This document shows, in pieces, positions 17,182 through 25,807 of a stretch of DNA of 64,000 nt. Position numbers and translations under genes: made by a program. The DNA is taken from NCBI RefSeq assembly GCF_902702915.1, contig NZ_LR738849.1, forward strand, positions 1,054,001 to 1,118,000, in the 5' to 3' direction. Every line of letters begins with the position of its first letter. The first letter of the stretch is position 1. The notes below the pieces were generated by a model that was not told the DNA's origin, did not search any database, and saw nothing but the letters and a program-made list of their open reading frames with translations. This DNA comes from Desulfovibrio sp. 86. GTDB lineage: Bacteria > Desulfobacterota > Desulfovibrionia > Desulfovibrionales > Desulfovibrionaceae.

Positions 17182-19332
17182 TTATTTTTTCAGGTTGTCG
17201 GCCAACAGCTCGGCGATGTGATCGACCTTGATCTTCAGTCCCTGCTTTTCAGCGCCGCCACGCAGCTGCATGACGCAGCCGGGACAGTCCACCACCAGGC
17301 GATCCGCCCCGGTGGCCTTCATGTTGTTGACTTTCTTTTCCAGAAGCTGTGCCGATATTTCAGGGAACTTCACAGAGTAGCTGCCGCCGAATCCGCAGCA
17401 GACCTCTTCTTCTTCGCAGGGCACATACTCGGCGGCATCGGCAATAAGCGCGCGCGGGGCTTCCTTCACGTTCAGGCCACGGCAAAGGTGGCAGGAAGCG
17501 TGGTAGGTGACCTTTTGCCCGGACTTCTGGAAGTCTTCGGGCTTGAGCCCCAGCACGTCATGCACAAAGGAGCTGAAGTCGATGACCTTGGCCGCGAAGG
17601 CCTGGCCTTCCACCATGGCATAATCCTTGTCGAGGATCTGCGGATAGTGGTGCTTCAAATGTCCGGCGCAGCTTGCGCACAGGGTGATAATGTAGTCGTA
17701 GTTGCCGCCACGGAACGCGGCAAGGTTCTGCTTGGCCACGTCAATGGAGGTTTTGCGCTGTCCCATCATTTCCAGGGGCAGACCGCAGCAGGACTGCTCC
17801 ATGGGAAAGTCCACGGCCACATTCTTGGCGGCCAGGACCTTCACGCAGGCTTCCAGCTGTTCGGGATAGATGAAGTCCTGGGCGCAACCGCTGAAGATGG
17901 CCACGCGCATGACGGGGTTCTGTACCTTGGGCGCGATTTCGGGCCAGCGGTCGCGGAAGGACTTGTTGGCAATGGCGGGCAGGGCCTTGAAGTTGTGTTT
18001 GCCCAGGAACACGGCGGGCAGATGCCGCTGGAACTGAGCGCCGCGCGTGAAGGGCTTCTGGGCGAAGCTGGCGAACTTGAGCAGCTTGTGGAAGAGCTTG
18101 CGGTTCTTCATGACGGCTGACAGCAGGTTGGCCTCAATGGGAGCGCCCTGCTCCTCGTTGAGGCGCGCGCGGATTTCGCGGATGAGGCGCGGCAGCTCGA
18201 TGCCGCCGGCGCACACGTTGGCGCAGGATTCGCAGCCCATGCAGTTCTGGCTCAGGATGCGGGCGCGTTCCTTGCCGTGGAAAAAGTAGGTCAGGATGAG
18301 GCCGATGGCGCCAATGTAGATGTAGCCCATCTTGTGGCCGCCCACGAGGCGGTACACGGGACAGACGTTGGCGCAGGCGCCGCAGCGCACGCAGCGGAAG
18401 ATCTGCTTGAACAGCGGATCCTTGGCGATCTCGGTGCGGCCGTTGTCCAGAAAGACCACATGCAAGATCTTTTTGTTGTCGGCATTGGCGGCACAGGGGC
18501 CCGCGCCGCACATCCAGGTGACGTATGAGGTCAGGCGTTGGGCAGTGGCGTTGCGGGGCAGCACCAGCAGGGCGGTCAGGGCGTCGTCCAGCTTGGCAAC
18601 GAGCTTGTCGAGACCGGCTATGGCCACATGCACGCGCGGCAGGGTGGTGACCATGCGGGCGTTGCCTTCGTTGGTCACGGTAGAAATGGCGCCGTTTTCA
18701 GCCACGGCGAAGTTGCACCCGCTGATGCCCATATCAGCGGCAACGAACTTGCGGCGCAACTGCACGCGGGCCACCTTGACCAGGTGCTGCACGTCCGAAT
18801 CCTGTTTCGTGCCCGTGGCCTTGGTGAAGTCGTCGGCCACCTGGTAGCGCGAAAGGTGGATGGCGGGCATGACCATGTGCGAGGGGCCTTCGTGCCGCAG
18901 CTGGATGATCCATTCGCCGAGGTCGGTTTCGTCCACGATGAGGCCCTGGGCCTCAAGAGCGGGATTCAGCTCGATTTCCTCAGCCGTCATGGACTTGGAC
19001 TTCACCACGCGCTTGACGTTGTTTTCTCTGGCGATGCGCGAGATGATCTCGTTGGCTTCGGCGGCGTTGACGGCACGGTGCACGTGCACGCCGCGCTTTT
19101 CGGCTTCGGCCTTGAACTGGCTGTACAGTTCTTCCATATGCTGACAGGCGTAATCCTTGGCGTCAGCCACCTTGGCTATGAGGCCGCGCTCGTCCACTTC
19201 CTTGAACACGGCTTCGCGGTTGGCGCGGTAGGCAACGGCGAAGGTGTCCAGGGTGCGGCGCAAAAATTCGTCGTTAAGGGCTTCGTCCAGCTCCTTGTGG
19301 TAGCCGGAATTGCTTTTAAGGGCGTCATGCAT
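17182..19332 (-). CDS. LutB-LutA (LldF-LldE) fusion, iron-sulfur subunit of L-lactate dehydrogenase
   Basis: This 716-residue protein combines the LutB/LldF ferredoxin-type subunit and a C-terminal LutA/LldE-like CCG domain. With LutC it should oxidise L-lactate to pyruvate and pass electrons to the membrane pool. Residues 1-300 are the LutB N-terminal domain (VKSKSMTAEEIELN, VTNEGNARMVTTLPRVHV). Two [4Fe-4S] motifs follow: CVRCGACANVCP and CMGCESCANVC. The C-terminal part has SGCAQDF...CCGLPLEMMG and ASCHLCRG...CCGFGGSYSVKFP, the paired CCG heterodisulfide-reductase-like motifs. D. vulgaris has, as I recall, a similarly fused protein. GGAGG sits eight bases before the ATG, overlapping the end of lutC. 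Confidence 0.88.
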   Translation of the reverse strand: MHDALKSNSGYHKELDEALNDEFLRRTLDTFAVAYRANREAVFKEVDERGLIAKVADAKDYACQHMEELYSQFKAEAEKRGVHVHRAVNAAEANEIISRIARENNVKRVVKSKSMTAEEIELNPALEAQGLIVDETDLGEWIIQLRHEGPSHMVMPAIHLSRYQVADDFTKATGTKQDSDVQHLVKVARVQLRRKFVAADMGISGCNFAVAENGAISTVTNEGNARMVTTLPRVHVAIAGLDKLVAKLDDALTALLVLPRNATAQRLTSYVTWMCGAGPCAANADNKKILHVVFLDNGRTEIAKDPLFKQIFRCVRCGACANVCPVYRLVGGHKMGYIYIGAIGLILTYFFHGKERARILSQNCMGCESCANVCAGGIELPRLIREIRARLNEEQGAPIEANLLSAVMKNRKLFHKLLKFASFAQKPFTRGAQFQRHLPAVFLGKHNFKALPAIANKSFRDRWPEIAPKVQNPVMRVAIFSGCAQDFIYPEQLEACVKVLAAKNVAVDFPMEQSCCGLPLEMMGQRKTSIDVAKQNLAAFRGGNYDYIITLCASCAGHLKHHYPQILDKDYAMVEGQAFAAKVIDFSSFVHDVLGLKPEDFQKSGQKVTYHASCHLCRGLNVKEAPRALIADAAEYVPCEEEEVCCGFGGSYSVKFPEISAQLLEKKVNNMKATGADRLVVDCPGCVMQLRGGAEKQGLKIKVDHIAELLADNLKK

Positions 19333-19335
19333 GGG

Positions 19336-19968
19336 TTAGTCCTCCAGAAGAATGACGTGGAGTTCCAGCGGGCCATGTACGCCCACGGCAGCCACACGTT
19401 CGATGTCAGCCGTACGGCTGGGCCCCGTCACCAGGGTGGTGTAGGTAGCAGGCGCTGCACTCATGCGCTCGCGCAGAATCTGCGCGATGGACGGCAGATC
19501 GGGGTAGATGTCGGACTTGTGCAGAAGTATCATGGACACTTCGGAAATCATGCCCGCCAGGCGCACGTCCTCATTGTCGGTGTTCAGCAGACAGGTGGCG
19601 CTGGCGGCCACGCCCACGATGCCCGTGGACAGACCCACATCGATGCCCGCAAGATAGTTGCGCAGTCCTTCGCGGATGCAGAGAAAGCCCTTTTCCTCAC
19701 AGGCGGCAGCCAGAACGGCGAAATCCGCGTCATTGAGTTCGGGGGCGGCGACCACCCGCTGCAGGCGGGTGGGAACATTGTTGGGGCTCAGAGGGCCCTG
19801 GGCTGTGCCGGGCTCGTCAGCCAGGATTTCAGCAGGAGCCTTGCTGGCGCAAACGTCCACAACATATTGCAGGGCCGCGGCCATGGTGGGCACTTCCTGC
19901 ACCACTGCGCTGACCGCTGCGGCCTTGGCGGCGAAAGCTTCGACCAGTTCCTGGTTTACAGGGGGCAT
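19336..19968 (-). CDS. lutC: LutC/LldG-family lactate utilization protein
   Basis: LutC is the third component of the LutABC-type L-lactate dehydrogenase, a cytoplasmic subunit of unclear catalytic role. The 210-residue product has the LUD-domain features VGLSTGIVGVAASATCLLN and the C-terminal TLVTGPSRTADIERVAAVGVHGP, matching family members. The ATG at 19968 was chosen because AAGGAG lies seven bases upstream; an ATG at 19989 has no such signal. It is followed, three bases after the stop, by the LutB-LutA gene, and preceded by the GlcF-like gene on the same strand. Confidence 0.88.
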   Translation of the reverse strand: MPPVNQELVEAFAAKAAAVSAVVQEVPTMAAALQYVVDVCASKAPAEILADEPGTAQGPLSPNNVPTRLQRVVAAPELNDADFAVLAAACEEKGFLCIREGLRNYLAGIDVGLSTGIVGVAASATCLLNTDNEDVRLAGMISEVSMILLHKSDIYPDLPSIAQILRERMSAAPATYTTLVTGPSRTADIERVAAVGVHGPLELHVILLED

Positions 19969-20054
19969 ACGATACTCCTTATGGGTCATCTAGGTTACGC
20001 GGGCCTCCCGCGTCACCCCGGCGGGGAAGAATCTTCCCCGCCGGAGCGGCCGTT

Positions 20055-21350
20055 TTATTTCAGGCTTTCAGCGTATATTTCCACAGTGTGCATGACGCGC
20101 ACGCGGTCATTGTTATGCGAAAGCACGTCCTCAAGCTGCATCATGCAGGCGGGGCAGCCAGCGGCCACCACTTCAGCTCTGGAAGCCACGACATTATCGC
20201 GCTTGCGCTGGCCGATCTTGCGTGAATAGTCATAGTGGAAAAGGTTGAACGAGCCGCCGCAACCACAGCAGCGATCCGGCTCCGCCATTTCCACAACCTT
20301 GTACGCGGGGTTGGCGGCCATGACGGCACGCGGCTGGCTGACCACGCCCAATGATTTTTTGAGATGGCAGGAGTCGTGATAGGTCACCGTGGTCGCATTG
20401 CCAGCCGGAGCTTCGGCGGGATGCACCTTGAGCACGTCCACGAGAAAGGCGTTGATGTCCATGGCCTTGGCGGCCAGTTGGTCAACCTTGCGCTTTTCCG
20501 CCGCGCCGATACGGTCCGCGTAACGGGGCCAGAGTTCTTTGATGGTGGAGGTGCAGGAGCCGCAGGGGCTCAGGATGTAGTCAAAGTCCACGCCGTCAAG
20601 GGCCTTGAGGTTGGCCTTCATCTGCTTGACCATGCCGTCGGCATCGCCCGAAGACAGGGCCGGGATGCCACAGCAGGTCAGGCCCTTGGGCATGAAGACA
20701 GCGACGTTGTGGTGGTGAAGCACCTTGAGGCAGGCTTCGGCCATGTCCACATACATCTTGTCGCCCATGCAGCCGGGATAGAAGGCCACCTTGATGCCGC
20801 CGGACTGGCGGCGTTCGTCAAGGGCGCCATGGCGCACATGCAGGGGCTTCTTGGCCAGGGGCCGCATGTGACGGTCGCCCAGCATGAAGTTGAGCATGGG
20901 AGCACAGACCGTGCCCTGGGGAGCACCCGTGCTGCGGAACATGAGGCCCTGCATGGGTGCGCCCACGCGCATGGCCAGATTGAACAGGCCGGGCTGCGGC
21001 AGCAGCGCGCGGAAGATCATTTTCTTGACGGGATGCAGGCCAAGATAGGCGTTGACGAGTTCCCGCGCTTCCATAAAGACGTCCATAATCTGGACGCCGG
21101 GAGGACAGGCAGCCTGGCAGGAACCGCACAAAAGGCAGCGGCCCAGCTTGTCGGAAACGGCTTCCGGATCCTGAATCATTTCGTGGGCAAGATTGTCGAT
21201 AAGGGCCAGCTTGCCGCGGGCCACGTCTGCTTCCATGCCGGACGCGCCGTACATGGGGCACACGGCCTGGCACATGCCGCACTTCATACAGGCTGTAATC
21301 CTGTCATCCAGAGCCATGAGGCGCTGGGACAGTTCGTGCAGATTGCTCAT
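20055..21350 (-). CDS. GlcF-like iron-sulfur subunit of D-lactate/glycolate dehydrogenase
   Basis: The 431-residue protein has two N-terminal [4Fe-4S] motifs (CMKCGMCQAVCP at 21-32, CLLCGSCQAACP at 72-83) and two C-terminal CCG domains (YPGCMGDKMY...CCGIPALSSG; DSCHLKKS...CCGCGGSFNLF). This matches the GlcF/LldE class that accepts electrons from the FAD subunit encoded just upstream. It lies nine bases downstream of the glcD-type gene, with GGAG before its ATG. In Desulfovibrio the pair is the D-lactate dehydrogenase candidate; glycolate is the alternative substrate. Electron delivery is likely to quinone or another membrane carrier, but no membrane segment is visible here. Confidence 0.87.
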   Translation of the reverse strand: MSNLHELSQRLMALDDRITACMKCGMCQAVCPMYGASGMEADVARGKLALIDNLAHEMIQDPEAVSDKLGRCLLCGSCQAACPPGVQIMDVFMEARELVNAYLGLHPVKKMIFRALLPQPGLFNLAMRVGAPMQGLMFRSTGAPQGTVCAPMLNFMLGDRHMRPLAKKPLHVRHGALDERRQSGGIKVAFYPGCMGDKMYVDMAEACLKVLHHHNVAVFMPKGLTCCGIPALSSGDADGMVKQMKANLKALDGVDFDYILSPCGSCTSTIKELWPRYADRIGAAEKRKVDQLAAKAMDINAFLVDVLKVHPAEAPAGNATTVTYHDSCHLKKSLGVVSQPRAVMAANPAYKVVEMAEPDRCCGCGGSFNLFHYDYSRKIGQRKRDNVVASRAEVVAAGCPACMMQLEDVLSHNNDRVRVMHTVEIYAESLK

Positions 21351-21359
21351 GTAAGGCTC

Positions 21360-22745
21360 CTAGATTCCCACCAGCTTGGTGGCGTTGAACAGGCCCTTGG
21401 GGTCAAGGGCACGACGCAGCCGCTGCGAGAACAAAATGGTGCCGCGCGAGGTTTCTTTTTCCATCCATTTGGCCTTGGCCGTGCCGATGCCGTGCTCGCC
21501 GGAGAGGGTGCCGTGCAGCTTGAGGGCCACGTCGAACATTTCGTCAATGGCTTCTTCCACGCGGTGGAATTCGTCCTTGTCGCGCTTGTCGCACAAAAAG
21601 GTGGGGTGCAGGTTGCCGTCGCCGGCGTGTCCGAAGGTGCCCACCTCAAGCTTGTACTTGGCGGCGATTTCATTGACGGCCTTCAGCATGGCGGGGATCT
21701 GCGAACGCGGCACGGTGGCGTCTTCAAGCACGGTGGTGGGACGGCAACGGGCCAGCACGGGCAGAGCCATGCGGCGGGCTTCCCACAGTTTGAACTTTTC
21801 TTCGGCGTCCTTGGGCACATGTACGGCGCTGGCGTGATTGGCCTTGAGCACACGTTCCACGGCTTCGGCGTCGTCCGCCACCTGGGCGGGATGGCCGTCC
21901 ACTTCAATCAGCAGGATGGCGCCAGCTTCACGCGGCAGTCCGGCCTTGGTGAAGTCGTCCACGCGCACGATGGTGTTGTTGTCCAGAAGTTCGAGCGTAC
22001 AGGGAACCACGTGGGCGGCAATGATGCCCGCCACGGCTTCGGCGGCGTTCTGCACCTCGTCGAACACGGCCATGAGGGCCTTGGACGCCTTGGGCGGGGG
22101 CACAAGCTTGAGAATGGCCTGGGAAATGATGCCCAGCGTGCCTTCTGACTGCACCAGCATGCCGCCGAGGTTGTACCCGGTGACGCACTTGACCGTGCGC
22201 GAGCCGGACTTGACGATCTCGCCGGTGGCGTCAAAAAACTCCACGCCCATGAGATAGTCCTTGGTCACGCCATACTTGAGGCCGCGCAGGCCGCCAGCGT
22301 TTTCAGCAATGTTGCCGCCAATGGTGGACACGGCCTGAGAGCCCGGATCCGGGGGGTAGAAAAGATTTTTTTTGGCGACTTCGGCGGCGAACTGGGCGGT
22401 AATGACGCCGGGTTCGACCACGGCATAAAGGTCGTCGGAGTTGATTTCAATGATGCGGTTGAGACCATTGGTCAGGATGACAACCGTATCGGTGCTGTCG
22501 GGGATGGTGCCGCCCGACAGGTTGGTGCCCGCGCCGCGAACGGTCATGGGGATGCCGTTGTCATACAGCTTCTTCACACAGACGCCCAACTGTTCAGTGG
22601 AGGTCGGGCGCAGCACAAGCGAAGGCACAACCGGGGCGAGCACCGCCGAATCATACGAGTAGCTCTGCCGGTCTGCTTCGGAGCTGAACACGTTTTCTTT
22701 GCCGATGAGGTCTTCAAAATCCCTGATCAACGCCTGACTTGCCAT
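21360..22745 (-). CDS. FAD-linked oxidase, GlcD/D-lactate dehydrogenase type
   Basis: This 461-residue flavoprotein oxidises a 2-hydroxy acid, probably D-lactate. The FAD_binding_4 domain is at about 35-210 (LVLRPTSTEQL, VRGAGTNLSGGTIP, YPPDPGSQAVSTIGGNIAENAGG) and the FAD-oxidase C domain follows, with GHAGDGNLHPTF and SGEHGIGTAKAKWM, which hold the metal and substrate-binding His/Glu residues. The ATG at 22745 was chosen because AAGGAGG is immediately upstream and the sequence MASQALIRDFEDL fits family N termini. First gene of a four-gene unit with the GlcF-like, LutC and LutBA genes. Confidence 0.9.
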   Translation of the reverse strand: MASQALIRDFEDLIGKENVFSSEADRQSYSYDSAVLAPVVPSLVLRPTSTEQLGVCVKKLYDNGIPMTVRGAGTNLSGGTIPDSTDTVVILTNGLNRIIEINSDDLYAVVEPGVITAQFAAEVAKKNLFYPPDPGSQAVSTIGGNIAENAGGLRGLKYGVTKDYLMGVEFFDATGEIVKSGSRTVKCVTGYNLGGMLVQSEGTLGIISQAILKLVPPPKASKALMAVFDEVQNAAEAVAGIIAAHVVPCTLELLDNNTIVRVDDFTKAGLPREAGAILLIEVDGHPAQVADDAEAVERVLKANHASAVHVPKDAEEKFKLWEARRMALPVLARCRPTTVLEDATVPRSQIPAMLKAVNEIAAKYKLEVGTFGHAGDGNLHPTFLCDKRDKDEFHRVEEAIDEMFDVALKLHGTLSGEHGIGTAKAKWMEKETSRGTILFSQRLRRALDPKGLFNATKLVGI

Positions 22746-23235
22746 GAGGCCTCCTTGAACATCTGTATGGCGGAGGTGCAACCCGCACGCCCCACTCGCC
22801 AGTCCGGGACACACCGGACACTTTGCGATTGGTTGCCCAACCGGTCAACTTTTCTACAAGAATAAAACCGTATATCCATGATTACCAGCCTTGCATAGGG
22901 GATGCGCCAAAAAACTTTGGTATCACTAGCAGAACTGTGCGCAAAAATGCTGTCTGAAGAGCCGCGTTCACGAGGGAAATGTCGGGCAATTGGCTGAAAT
23001 AAGGCAGTTTTTAAAAACCGTAAAAAAGTAGTTCAGGCGGCACAAAAATGTAACTTTTTTCTGCTGGCCTGCCGCTATTTTTGTTTGAGTCTGCTCTTTA
23101 TAAATAAGATCGGCAATAGCCCCGTCAATGTTGCCGGACAATGACGCGCTACGACCGGCCGAGCGCGTTCATGCTACTTTCTGGGCATGTTGCATTGAAA
23201 AAGGGTACCTGCCCCGACGCTGGAGGAGAGCGCAG
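22746..23235. promoter_or_regulatory. Upstream region of the lactate operon with a 12-bp palindrome
   Basis: GGTTGCCCAACC at 22831-22842 (in TTGGTTGCCCAACCGG) is an inverted repeat about 90 bases before the glcD-type start codon. It could be an operator for a GntR-like lactate regulator, but that is inference. The rest, to about 23235, is AT-rich with no gene. Confidence 0.35.
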
Positions 23236-23280
23236 CGTTAGAGCATGTTACCTTATTTCAAAGATAAAATACCCTGGCAT
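23236..23280 (+). repeat. Family B fragment (B5)
   Basis: TTAGAGCATGTTACCTTATT followed by TCAAAG matches TTAGAGCATTTACCTTTTTC-AAAG in copy B2. Only this end of the element is recognised here. Confidence 0.5.
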
Positions 23281-23420
23281 GAACTGGATGGCCCATCCTA
23301 CCTTTGCGGTTGCTTTTTTGCAAAGTTTTTGCAGTCCCCACTCCGGCGTCTGCGTCTCCCGCCGGAGCCTTCTCGCGCAGCCGTCAGAGCAATTTCAAAG
23401 TGAATTTGCCTGAAACCACG

Positions 23421-23450
23421 ATAAAAGAGGCCGCCCATGGGGCGGCCTCC
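23421..23450 (-). terminator. Terminator after fliW
   Basis: On the minus strand GAGGCCGCC-CCAT-GGGCGGCCTC is followed by TTTTATCG, about 70 bases after the fliW stop. Confidence 0.75.
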
Positions 23451-23520
23451 AGCCAATACGAACGCAAGTCCAATAGATGCGACAATCCAGGTAGATGTGG
23501 CAGCCCAACTGCGGCGCAGG

Positions 23521-24021
23521 CTACTCCGCCGGGGCGGTTCCGCCTGCTTCCGCAGGCGCTTCGCTGTCCACTGGTTTGAGACTGTGCATGTAAATCTGCT
23601 GCGGGCCATCGCCGCACTGCGGCACCTGAAGCCCCAGGCGGGCCTGGGAATTGATGATAATGGGCCCGGCCATGTTGAGCACGGCCGCCTCTGGCTGCCC
23701 GGCAGGAATGGAAACTGTCACCAGAACGGCTGTTTCTTCCAGATCCGCTATTTGCAGAAGCTGCTTTTCGGCCTCGCCCAGGGCGGGGGCATACGCGGTC
23801 TTGTCCATAAAGCTGTAGGGATCAGCCACCAGCAAGCCAACCACGGGGTTGCTTGTACTCTGCAAAATAAGCAGAGGAGCCTCGGGGCGGATTTGCAGCA
23901 GAATGAAATCTCTTTCATTTTCAAATCCGGCCAGACCGCGTGGAAAATGCACAACCTTTTCGGCATCGATACTACGCCGCCCGAGGCGGGTTTCGATCTC
24001 TATTTCTTTGTTTCGTGCCAT
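23521..24021 (-). CDS. fliW: Flagellar assembly factor FliW
   Basis: FliW binds and inhibits CsrA and also binds flagellin, tying flagellin supply to its translation. The 166-residue protein shows the family core: [29 protein letters not shown] at about 13-41 and [14 protein letters not shown] near 58-71, then LGLQVP. A C-terminal Ala/Pro/Glu tail ([15 protein letters not shown]) is variable. It overlaps the end of csrA by 22 bases, the common Desulfovibrio and Bacillus arrangement, and ends the flgI-to-fliW run. Confidence 0.92.
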   Translation of the reverse strand: MARNKEIEIETRLGRRSIDAEKVVHFPRGLAGFENERDFILLQIRPEAPLLILQSTSNPVVGLLVADPYSFMDKTAYAPALGEAEKQLLQIADLEETAVLVTVSIPAGQPEAAVLNMAGPIIINSQARLGLQVPQCGDGPQQIYMHSLKPVDSEAPAEAGGTAPAE

Positions 24022-24236
24022 AATTCAGCAGCCACCATGAGGTCGTTGTTACTGGTTTCAAGAGCGCGGCGGTTTTCTTCCACAACCCGCTTGTACACTT
24101 CTTCGCGGTAAACGGTGGTGTCGCCCGGCACTTCCAGGCCAAGCTTGACCTGTTTGCCCTGCATACCCAGAACGGTTATGCGTATGTTCTCGCCGAGATA
24201 AAGGCTTTCACCAGGGCGACGCGTCAGTATCAGCAT
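24000..24236 (-). CDS. csrA: Carbon storage regulator CsrA
   Basis: CsrA is an RNA-binding dimer that represses translation by binding GGA motifs near ribosome binding sites; with FliW it controls flagellin synthesis. The 78-residue protein begins [20 protein letters not shown] and continues with [22 protein letters not shown], containing the conserved RNA-contacting Arg near residue 44. A longer than usual C-terminal helix ([22 protein letters not shown]) is present. It lies between flgL and fliW on the minus strand. Confidence 0.95.
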   Translation of the reverse strand: MLILTRRPGESLYLGENIRITVLGMQGKQVKLGLEVPGDTTVYREEVYKRVVEENRRALETSNNDLMVAAELWHETKK

Positions 24237-24248
24237 AAGTGCTACCTA

Positions 24249-25799
24249 TTATAAGTACTTGGCAAGGCTCATTTGCATAATCATCGATGAAGATTGAAGC
24301 ACCGTCTGGTACGTCAACTGCTGCCGCGTGAGCTTGGCCATCAGATCGGTAAGATCGATGTCCTCGGTATAGCTCAAACGTTCCTCCTGGTCTACCTTTT
24401 GAAAACTCAGCACGTCCTTGGCCATGCTGACGCGGTTTTCCAGGCCGCCGATGCGGGCCACCTGACTGAGAATATTCTGCTGCGCCACTTCAATGGCAGC
24501 CAGGCTTTTCTGGCAGCCCTCCTGATTATTGTTCTCGCAGTAAGAAATAAAGTCACCCGCGATTTCAAACAGGTTGGCATTGCCATCAATGGCGGGCTTG
24601 CCATCATAGTAGCCGCCGAAAATATCCTTGCCCACGTTATTGGCGGCAATATACGTGCCCTTCATGATTTCCAGATTCAGGTTGGCGCGCGCGGGATGGA
24701 TAAGCACCTGCGTGCCCTTGTCTATGACGGTGCTGCCCGCAGAGGACGCGTCCATATCCATATAGCCGCCGGGCACGGGCAGGCGCACTTTGCCGCCGCC
24801 CGCAGTCTGCGCCGTAGCCGTAACCCAGGTGCTGCCGCTGTCCAGACTGTATGAATAGGCAAAGGGCGTGCCCGTGGTGGACAGATCCACACTGGGAACC
24901 GCATCTATGCGCACCAGCACGTTGTTGCCAAAAGCGCCGCTGGCTGATGTCTTCAGCCCGCTGGGGCCGCCCATGACGGTCATTTCCGGCGGGGGATCGT
25001 TGTCGTCGCCCTGATACACGGCCGTGGGGCGGATGTACACGAGCGTGCCGTTCTTGGCTCCGGCCCCAAGACTTGTGTCCGCAGCGGTGACGGCCATGTT
25101 CTGCTTCATGGTGATGGTCACGCCGTCGGCCACCAGGGTGCGGGGCGCCGAAGCAGGATCCATTGTAGCGGTATTCCAGGTTGTGCCGCCGTCCTTGGAC
25201 CAGCGGTAGGTCAAAGGAGGCGCGGTGTCGTCCAGATTGCCCGTGCTGGTAAACTGCACCATCATGGAGGTATTGCTCGCGCCCTCAATGGTGTAGTTTC
25301 CCTTGCTGATATCGTTGTTCCAGTTGGTGTCCCAACTGGTCAGGCCAAGGCTCTGCTCAAAGGCGTTCTGGTCGTAGCGCTGCCCTGCAAAAATACTCTT
25401 GTCGTTGAACTGGGTATTGGACAGGTTGAGAATCTGGCCAAAAATCTCCTTGGCTTCCGAAGCGATAAGCGTGCGCTGGTCGGCTGTGGTCCCGGTGGCG
25501 GCCTGCTCCATCAAGCTTTTGAGCTTGGTCATGGTTGTGCTCAACTGCGTGCCAAGAACGTCGTCCGCCAGCTTGAGCCACCCTTCGGCAGTATCGCAAT
25601 TGGACTGGTACTGCTTGGTGTCGCTGATATCGTCCCTGGTCATGAGCACACGGTAGGTTCCTGCGGGATCATCGGAGGGGCGGTTGATTTTCTTTTGCGT
25701 GGAGCCCTGCTCATTGCTTTCCATATATGCAGAAAGGTTCTTCTGCATCTGCCCCACCATGGTATTGTACATGGAGCTTTGTGTCACTCTGATGGCCAT
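24249..25799 (-). CDS. flgL: Flagellar hook-associated protein 3 FlgL with an inserted Asp-box domain
   Basis: FlgL is the hook-filament junction protein. The D0 helices are conserved at both ends: MAIRVTQSSMYNTMVGQMQK with KINRPSDDP near 37-45, and the C-terminal LTRQQLTYQTVLQSSSMIMQ. At 516 residues it is longer than typical FlgL (about 300), because a central domain (about 160-380) is inserted. That domain has two Asp-box motifs S-x-D-x-G-x-T-W: SKDGGTTW (201-208) and SLDSGSTW (318-325). The ATG at 25799 has AGGAG at good spacing. The open frame continuing upstream overlaps flgK and is an artefact. Eight bases separate it from flgK. Confidence 0.92.
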   Translation of the reverse strand: MAIRVTQSSMYNTMVGQMQKNLSAYMESNEQGSTQKKINRPSDDPAGTYRVLMTRDDISDTKQYQSNCDTAEGWLKLADDVLGTQLSTTMTKLKSLMEQAATGTTADQRTLIASEAKEIFGQILNLSNTQFNDKSIFAGQRYDQNAFEQSLGLTSWDTNWNNDISKGNYTIEGASNTSMMVQFTSTGNLDDTAPPLTYRWSKDGGTTWNTATMDPASAPRTLVADGVTITMKQNMAVTAADTSLGAGAKNGTLVYIRPTAVYQGDDNDPPPEMTVMGGPSGLKTSASGAFGNNVLVRIDAVPSVDLSTTGTPFAYSYSLDSGSTWVTATAQTAGGGKVRLPVPGGYMDMDASSAGSTVIDKGTQVLIHPARANLNLEIMKGTYIAANNVGKDIFGGYYDGKPAIDGNANLFEIAGDFISYCENNNQEGCQKSLAAIEVAQQNILSQVARIGGLENRVSMAKDVLSFQKVDQEERLSYTEDIDLTDLMAKLTRQQLTYQTVLQSSSMIMQMSLAKYL

Positions 25800-25807
25800 A
25801 ACAGCTC

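Noticed and set aside
20364..22148. Plus-strand 594-codon open frame opposite the GlcD/GlcF genes
   Set aside because: Shadow of two well-supported genes; no protein motif, His/Gly-rich.
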